36,017 nt of DNA from assembly GCA_001310715.1 (NCBI GenBank), contig BAXV01000039.1:1-36017 (forward strand). Direction: 5' to 3'. A program made the position numbers and the translations under genes. Every line of letters starts with the position of its first letter. The first letter of the stretch is position 1. Below the pieces are notes generated by a model. The model was not told the origin of the DNA and ran no database searches. It was given only the letters and a program-made list of their open reading frames with translations. The DNA is from Pseudovibrio sp. JCM 19062 (GTDB lineage Bacteria > Pseudomonadota > Alphaproteobacteria > Rhizobiales > Stappiaceae). Positions 30,064 to 36,017 of the stretch are shown here, one piece after another.

Positions 30064-32136
30064 GAGATTGTTCCCAATGCCTCAATATCAACCCCGCGTG
30101 CCACTTCCAGATGGGAGAGAATAGGCAATGCGGGGAACATGCGCTCTGTGATCATCCGCACGTATTGACGGGCTTCAGGCGCGACGACGACTGCGAAGCG
30201 ATGGCCTGCGGTAATAAGGTCGCGAATGACTTCCGAACTCTCTTTGGCAAACTCTTCGACCTGCTTCGGTTCCATATCAAATTCGATGACTTCGCCATTT
30301 GTGTCGCGGCGCAGGGCCTGATGGAATGCAAGGTCCAACGGTTGCCAAGGCGCAGAACCTTAAAACTCCCCTCGCCTGCAATGTCACCACAGATCTGGGT
30401 TGCCATGCGAATGCGCACATGATCGGTGATCTGCTCTGGTCTGCGTGCATGGGGCGCGATCTCGGCGATGGCTTCCATGATCAATGAGAGGTTTCGGATG
30501 GAGATGCGCTCAGCCAGCAGCAGCTTCAGGACTGCCTGCAAACCGGAGTAGGAAATGTGCTGTGGGCAGATATCGTCGATCAGGCGCGTGTAGGCGGGAT
30601 CGAGACGCTCCAACAACTTACGCATGTCTTTATAAGAGAGCAGCTGGGAGAGGTTGTTTCTGATAACCTCAGACAAGTGGGTCAGAACAACCGACAGGTT
30701 ATCGACTGTTGTGTAGCCTTGCCGTTTGACCTCATGCTCAAACGCTGTCGGGATCCACATAGCCTGCATGCCAAAGGCCGGTTCACGGGTCTCTGTGCCG
30801 GGAAGTGCGGGAAGATCACGGTTGCCACCGATCACCATCAGCTCGCCGACCTTAATGTTTTCAGAGGCGACGATGGTGCCGTGGATACGGAACTCGTAGC
30901 TTTTCGGTTCCAGATTGAGATTGTCGGTGACTTTGATCTCCGGAACCACAAAGCCATATTGCTCGGCAAATTTCTTGCGCATCTTGTTGATGCGGTTTCC
31001 GATTTCCGGTTTGGCAGCGAGCAGGCGTGCGGTGAGCTGCTTGCCGAGGCGCATTTCGATTTCCGCAAGATCAAGACTGTCTTTTACGGACTCTTTCTTG
31101 ACCTCTTTTTCCATCTCAACCTTTTGCAGCGCTGCTTTGGCCAGCTCGTCTTTGGCTCCTGCGCCTGATCGGAATGATGTAGGCGGAAAATCCGAGGATA
31201 CCGCTGAGCAATATAAATGGCAGGAATGGAAGGCCGGGTAGCAACGACAAGAGCAACAACATCATTGATGCGACCGCAAGAGCACGCGGATACCCCGCCA
31301 GCTGCCCGATGACGGCTGATCTGTAGACCCCCGCGTTCCGCCTTTGGAGACAAGAAGACCTGCGGCAAGGGAAACGATCAATGCAGGGATCTGAGAGACA
31401 AGGCCATCACCAACGGAAAGTTTGGTGAAGACGTCGGCGCTTCGCCCAGATCCATATCATAGCGCGTGACACCGATGATGATGCCACCCAGCACGTTGAC
31501 CACGGTGATAATCAAGCCAGCGACCGCATCACCACGTACAAACTTGGAGGCACCGTCCATGGCACCGAAGAAGGAGCTTTCTTCTTCCAGCTCCGCGCGT
31601 CTGTGCTGCGCTTCCTTATCATCAATCATACCGGCAGAAAGATCGGCATCAATCGCCATCTGCTTGCCGGGAATACCATCAAGGGTGAAACGGGCACCCA
31701 CTTCCGCAATACGGCTGGCACCCTTGGTGATGACGAGAAAGTTCACGGTCACAAGGATCGCAAAGACGATCAGGCCGATGACAAAATCACCGCTCATGAC
31801 GAACTGGGAGAAACCGTTGATGACATATCCGGCTGCCAGTGGGCCTTCGTGACCATTTGCAAGAATTACGCGGGTTGTCGCAATGTTGAGCGCCAATCGC
31901 AGCATAGTGGCGATCAGAAGAATGGTCGGGAAGGAGGAGAACTCAAGCGGGCGTTGAATCCAGAGCGAGACCATCAAAATCAGAACAGAGAAGGCGACTG
32001 AGATTGCGAGGCCGAAGTCGATCATGAACGTCGGCATGGGGAGAAACAGTACAGACAGAATGAAGATAATTCCGACTGCAAATCCAATATCACGTTTGCT
32101 GTTTGGAGCAGCAATCCCCGTCGCTGTCTGAGACAT
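30060..32136 (-). CDS. flhA: Flagellar export protein FlhA (about five frameshifts)
   Basis: The largest component of the flagellar type III export gate, about 693 residues. The N-terminal half has around eight membrane helices (starting [20 protein letters not shown]) and the family signature region [22 protein letters not shown]. The soluble C-terminal domain carries [50 protein letters not shown] and [16 protein letters not shown]. Breaks lie near 31440, 31316, two between about 31150 and 31185, and 30345; all are consistent with one-base losses, mostly G. ATG 32136 has GAAGGG upstream. A stem-loop sits in the 145-base gap after fliQ. Confidence 0.93.
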
Positions 32137-32217
32137 TCGCACCCTTCAATTCGGCATATGCATACTGCGGCTACTTAGGCCGAAACATTGAAGAAGGAAG
32201 CTTGTGTGAGGGTGGTC

Positions 32218-32249
32218 AGGAGGGGTACGAGCGGATGCTATCCCCTCCT
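32218..32249. repeat. Inverted repeat between fliQ and flhA
   Basis: AGGAGGGG pairs with CCCCTCCT over 8 bp around a 16-base loop, inside an otherwise tightly packed operon. There is no T run, so it is not a typical terminator. It may act in mRNA processing or stability, or lower flhA expression. Confidence 0.5.
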
Positions 32250-32281
32250 CACTTGTTGGGTTATGCCTGAAACGCGGAGGC

Positions 32282-32548
32282 TTAGAAGCCGTGTTCAATG
32301 CGCCCGTAAACTAGCTCTGTAAGCGAGTAGATCTGCGAGCCTATGTAAGGTCCCGTCATGGCGACCAGTATAAAAATCACGACAATCTTGGGAATGAACG
32401 TGAGCGTCATTTCCTGAATTTGCGTAAGTGCCTGGAACAAGGCGATAATCAAGCCAACAAACATGGCCGCGCCGACAGCCGGCCCTGTTGCTGCAATGAC
32501 AGTCCAAACTGCGGTGCGCACAATATCGAGTGCGTCTGCCTCATTCAT
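32282..32548 (-). CDS. fliQ: Flagellar export gate protein FliQ
   Basis: An intact 88-residue membrane protein with two helices: TAVWTVIAATGPAVGAAMFV and FIPKIVVIFILVAMTGPYIG. They are linked by the conserved GLIIALFQALTQIQEMTLTF loop. FliQ forms the export gate with FliP and FliR. The ribosome site is unclear. It lies 12 bases after flgD. Confidence 0.95.
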   Translation of the reverse strand: MNEADALDIVRTAVWTVIAATGPAVGAAMFVGLIIALFQALTQIQEMTLTFIPKIVVIFILVAMTGPYIGSQIYSLTELVYGRIEHGF

Positions 32549-32560
32549 AGCTAGATGAAC

Positions 32561-33032
32561 TCATTCTTGATCAGGAGACGTTTCTGGGTCAGGAGATGCA
32601 TTTGGATCAGGACGGGAGATCTGGATGCCCGGTACCAGAGCAATTTTTGTTCCGTCTTCCAGTGTGGCAATGGAGCCGTCAGTGAGGATCTGAATAGACT
32701 GGATCACCAGTTGTGGTTTCCGTCCCATCTGCATTGGGCACTTCCACCGTCGCACCAATCAGGTTGTTGGCCTGATTGATAGAATGCTGCTGAAGCATTG
32801 CGGTCAGATGCGTGTTTGTCTTGGTAGATTGCTCTACAGCCGAGAACTGCGCCAGTTGGCCCATATACTCTGCAGTATCCAGTGGTGCTGTCGGGTCCTG
32901 ACTCTTCAAAGACTCCATGAAAAGCATCAGGAAGGCATTGTAGTCCAAATACGACTGCTCGCTTCCCTGTGGCTTAAAGACCGGCTCATTGCTGGAAGTA
33001 GCATTTGCGGAGGCTACGGGGTCAACGCTCAT
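32561..33032 (-). CDS. flgD: Flagellar hook assembly protein FlgD (one frameshift)
   Basis: The hook cap/scaffold, here a short form of about 156 residues without a full C-terminal beta domain. It starts MSVDPVASANATSSNEP; the conserved core is YNAFLMLFMESLKSQDPTAP, LDTAEYMGQLAQFSAVEQST and a NNLIGATVEV segment. Near 32700 the frame shifts by one extra (or two missing) bases and continues VIQSIQILTDGSIATLEDGT, ending SPDPETSPDQE. GAGGA lies 7 bases before ATG 33032. Confidence 0.9.
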
Positions 33033-33052
33033 ATTTCGGTCCTCTAGTTCTC

Positions 33053-33487
33053 TCAAACCGCACGCGCAAGGGGCGCGGCAACGGTGTTGATGTCTTTATC
33101 TGCGGTCTCAGCCAAAATTGTCTTCTCGGCGTCGAATAGCTTCTTCAAGGTGCGAAGGCGTCGAAGTAGCGTTTTTTTCCTGACTTTCATCTCCACATCC
33201 TCGAGTCCTTCAAGGATCCCGGTATTGCGGATGATCGCCTTCCGGATAGACGCCAGCATCAAAAGCGCCCGCTCAAGGCTGTCCAGCTCCGCTTTTGGAT
33301 CGATCAGTGCGCTCTGGATGTAAAAGTACAACTGCTTGAGAGGTGTGGTCGTGTCTTCCGGCTGCATGACATAAGCTTCAAGGAGAAAGCTCGCGTCATT
33401 TAAGAGCTTCACCGAGGTCTTCTGTTCAAATGACAAAACGGCGCCATTGATGAAGACCTTTTCACCTGCCTTTAGGTGTAAACGCAT
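33053..33487 (-). CDS. flbT: Flagellar biosynthesis repressor FlbT
   Basis: An intact 144-residue post-transcriptional regulator. In Caulobacter FlbT binds the flagellin mRNA leader and promotes its decay until the hook is finished; in Brucella it activates flagellin. The family start MRLHLKAGEKVFINGAVLSF and DASFLLEAYVMQPEDTTTPL are clear. ATG 33487 is preceded by GGGGGAAG. It lies 15 bases after flaF, its usual partner. Confidence 0.95.
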   Translation of the reverse strand: MRLHLKAGEKVFINGAVLSFEQKTSVKLLNDASFLLEAYVMQPEDTTTPLKQLYFYIQSALIDPKAELDSLERALLMLASIRKAIIRNTGILEGLEDVEMKVRKKTLLRRLRTLKKLFDAEKTILAETADKDINTVAAPLARAV

Positions 33488-33502
33488 GCAACTTCCCCCT
33501 GA

Positions 33503-33850
33503 TTAGCTCAAACCGTCGCGGACAAGCTCATTGATCTCGATAAGGCTCTGGAAGTCATCGGAGTTTCCAAGACGGATTGCATCCGCCTGCTTCACGCACC
33601 AGATCCCGATGGAGATGAGGTCTGCCCTGAGCGCAGCAGGAAGGGCATTTTCCGAGTTTCCAAGGTCATCAATCAGTATGCTCCAGAGCCGGTGGACCGA
33701 TACGAGTGCCTGAGCAGCTTCGCCGGAGCTGGTTCCGGCCTCTTTCGCCGCTTGCAACTGTGCGATAACCAGTGAAAACAGTTCACGCTCCTGCCCTCTC
33801 CTGTCTTCAGCAGAGTCCTCAAGCGTTTCAGCATAAGACATTTGATACAT
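33503..33850 (-). CDS. flaF: Flagellar biosynthesis regulator FlaF
   Basis: An intact 115-residue helical protein of the FlaF family: YAETLEDSAEDRRGQERELF at the start, then ALVSVHRLWSILIDDLGNSE and RADLISIGIWCVKQADAI. FlaF is needed for flagellin translation/secretion and acts against FlbT. TGGGAG lies before ATG 33850. Confidence 0.95.
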   Translation of the reverse strand: MYQMSYAETLEDSAEDRRGQERELFSLVIAQLQAAKEAGTSSGEAAQALVSVHRLWSILIDDLGNSENALPAALRADLISIGIWCVKQADAIRLGNSDDFQSLIEINELVRDGLS

Positions 33851-33889
33851 TCAGTACTCCCAGTGTGTTCCAACCAATTCCCTAAACAC

Positions 33890-34941
33890 CTACAAATACT
33901 TCATTATATTCAGGCCCTGGATTTTTGCGGTAATGGCGTAGGTTGCTTCCAATTGCGTTTGAGCCAAGCTCAACTCAATGGCGGCACGGTTTTCATCGAT
34001 GTTTTCAAGATCGTTGATACGGATGTTGAGCACGTTTTGTTTTGCCAGAATACTTGCATTCGTACGCTCAACATTGGTCTTGATTGCGCCGTTCTGCGCC
34101 TCAATCGAAATAGTTCCATCGACACCCGTGTTCAGGCTATTGACGGCTTGATTCGTGATGAATTTTTCAGCTTCGACACTGAGATCCAACTTGCCAAAGA
34201 CAGCGACAATGGAGAGGCCTTCAGCCAACTGACCAAACGCTTTTTCATTGGCAGACCCTGAGCCATCAGTCGTGACGCCGGCTTCGATGGTGGACGTCAT
34301 TTTATCATCAGTCGCGGATGACCAATGGGTGGTCCATTTAGCGTCAAATATCTTCGTGAATTTATCGCTTTGCAGGAAAGATTCCCAATCCTTGTCTTGA
34401 GGTCACCTGAAACGGGGATCGACGCAGTCAACGGATCATCAATGCTATGCCCAAAGTACGTATTAAAAACTGCCTCAATCTTCGCTTCCGGGCCATCCGT
34501 GAAATCGTTAACGGGTGCGGTGCCTGTGTTTATTCCGCCGAAGACATAAACACCACTGACATTGGTGTTGAGCGCGTTTGTGAGTTTGCTCAGCTCGGTA
34601 TAGGCAAGGTTGGATGCGGTCTTTAGGCTATCGGAGTTGCTCTGTAGTGCCAAAAGATCAGACCGGAAATCCGAGCTGCTTGTGTGTACATTATCCAGTG
34701 CAGTGTTCATGACATCCAAGCGCGTAATCAGCTGCTTGTTGGTATCAAGCTGGCTTTCATACTGCGAAAATTCTGAGCGGAAGGATGTGGTTGTTCCTGT
34801 CTGGGCACCTAAAGTCAGGCCCATATCCGCGTGCTTCTTGGATGCGTTTTCGATCACGGCATTGTCCAAGCGCGCACGGTTGTCGATGAGATAGTTTGTC
34901 AGGCGAAGTGTACTTGTTAGTGTCGAAACTGAATAAACCAT
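33890..34941 (-). CDS. flgL: Hook-associated protein FlgL (one frameshift)
   Basis: The hook-filament junction protein HAP3, about 350 residues. The N-terminal flagellin-like coiled coil starts MVYSVSTLTSTLRLTNYLID; a middle variable region follows (VYVFGGINTGTAPVNDFTDG). The C-terminal coiled coil ends TYAITAKIQGLNIMKYL. One break near 34372 (GGGAAT to GGGGAAT) restores ESFLQSDKFTKIFDAKWTTH. The start is 2 bases after the flgK stop, consistent with coupling. Confidence 0.9.
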
Positions 34942-34943
34942 AA

Positions 34944-36017
34944 TTATCTCACTGCCCCCAGCAGTTCCTGGAACATTTTGTCAACTGCTGTCATCAAGCG
35001 CGCAGATGCAGAGTAAGCCGTTTCTATCGTCAGCAGGCGTTGCATTTCCGTGTCGATGTTGACGCCGGTGTCGTTAGAAAGCATTTGCGCGTTGGAACTG
35101 AATGCAGATGCATCAAGTGTGGAATTTTCGGCAGCCATTTTACGTTCTGCACTGAACCAGCTAACGGTGTTTGCAGCGAAATCCGCCAGGGTCGAGTTGG
35201 TGTTAACGGATGCTGCCGGATCAAACGTCCGATCGGAGTTAAGCGCAGTCTCATAACCTCTCAGGAGCTCAGAGTAACCCACGCTGTCCGTTGTATTATG
35301 CTTATATGCTGCGCCGTTAATCCCGCCATCGCGCAGGAGCTTGATGTCGCCTCCCTTGGCTGGGTCAACAGCATCGTGCACTTTAAGACGCTCACCAAGT
35401 CACCTGAGCCAAGGTCAAAAGTAAATAACCCGTCTGCCGTGTTTGACGTGCCTGCTTCGGTCTCCTGAAACACTTCGACAAGTGCTTTGGCTGTCTCTTC
35501 GAGCTGCATTTGCATTGTCACGAGTGCTTCGTCGCGGCCTCTTGCATAGCCAGCAATTGCGCCGCCTGTCACTGGAGCTGAAGCGCCTGGACCTGCAACA
35601 GCTATGCCGTCGACAAGCACATTCTTGCCAGTGTCTCCTGCTCCCAGAGAAAGTGAGGCGTCGAATGAGACTTCACGAGCGGATTTTTCAAAGAGAGTGA
35701 CACCGCTATCTGTATAGATCGCAACGCCGTTGTTATCCTGTTCAAGGACCTCAATGCCAATTTCCTCAGAGAGGACTTTCAGCATTTCATCGCGCTGATC
35801 CATAAGGCCGTTGACGTCATTTCCAGCAGCTGAGCCGGACACAATCTTGCCGTTGACGCCTTCAAGGTCCGAGAGGATCTTATTGATGTTGTCGACAGCA
35901 CGCCCCATGGCGGCATCCGCTTCCATTCGCGCGTCTATCAAGGTCTGTGCAGATTGCTTCAAGTCATCAACCAGACCGTTTGCGGCATTGATCACCGACT
36001 GGCCCATAACCTGATTG
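34944..36017 (-). CDS. flgK: Hook-associated protein FlgK, 5' end cut by the window (one frameshift)
   Basis: The hook-filament junction protein HAP1. The window holds about the last 358 residues; the start lies beyond 36017. Visible hallmarks are DNINKILSDLEGVNGKI, NDVNGLMDQRDEMLKVLSEE, IYTDSGVTLFE, and the C-terminal TGVNIDTEMQRLLTIETAYS followed by ASARLMTAVDKMFQELL. A break near 35388 (AAAGTGC to AAAGGTGC) joins VSVLK to VHDAVDPAKGG. It is the first visible gene of the leftward flagellar operon; flgE or the promoter should lie to the right. Confidence 0.92.

Noticed and set aside
30557..31168. 203-residue plus-strand open frame
   Set aside because: Antisense to flhA, whose protein sequence is clear on the minus strand.

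Overview
The window reads as chromosomal DNA of an alphaproteobacterium, most likely of the Hyphomicrobiales (Rhizobiales) or a marine relative such as the Stappiaceae. This placement is an inference. It rests on the FlaF/FlbT flagellar regulators, a CheL-type rod-binding protein, a DUF2865 protein, a class II (plant-type) DAHP synthase, and the compact set gph / rpiA / DUF2059 / gor. I see no phage, transposon, integron, CRISPR array or toxin/defence locus.

The most important property of the sequence is its quality. About 42 frame breaks are needed to read 25 of about 37 protein genes. Nearly all are repaired by adding one base, usually an extra G or C beside an identical base, and a few lie in runs of 7-8 A/T. 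Essential housekeeping genes (gltX, nadE, rpiA, flhA) are hit as often as any other, and the unbroken genes are mostly short. This points to uncorrected indel errors in an assembly, not gene decay. I therefore give each broken gene its full span as one CDS and state where the breaks lie.

Layout. (1) 1-7.2 kb: creA (minus), a secreted Gln/Pro-rich DUF2865 protein (plus) whose 3' end converges on gltX (minus), an MFS transporter, glutamine-dependent NAD synthetase (nadE) and a one-domain CheY-like response regulator. (2) 7.3-13.6 kb: class II DAHP synthase with a strong terminator, a gamma-glutamylcyclotransferase-like protein, glutathione reductase (gor), a DUF2059 protein co-directional with rpiA, and divergently gph. 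(3) 13.7-17.1 kb: a second MFS transporter, tRNA-Val(TAC), a 60-residue membrane peptide gene, and a stand-alone, sequence-divergent trpB with no trpA or trpF beside it. (4) 17.1-24.4 kb: a complete Dpp-type dipeptide ABC importer, transcribed leftward as dppA-dppB-dppC-dppD-dppF, followed by a second, closely related dppA. Terminators bound the two dppA genes. (5) 25.0-27.0 kb: MerR-type and GntR/FCD regulators with slyX between them. (6) 27.0-36.0 kb: a leftward flagellar operon flgK-flgL-flaF-flbT-flgD-fliQ-flhA-fliR-fliJ-like-cheL-flgN, then two unrecognised genes and a terminator. flgK is cut by the right window edge.

How the genes work together. The flagellar block covers hook-filament junction (FlgK, FlgL), hook cap (FlgD), export gate (FliQ, FlhA, FliR), export chaperones (FlgN, FliJ-like), rod assembly (CheL) and flagellin-level control (FlaF, FlbT). 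The dpp block is a self-contained importer with two alternative or redundant binding proteins. gor and the cyclotransferase-like gene may both bear on glutathione turnover. No clearly novel system was found. The best candidates for new biology are the two unknown genes ending the flagellar operon, the divergent orphan TrpB and the duplicated DppA.
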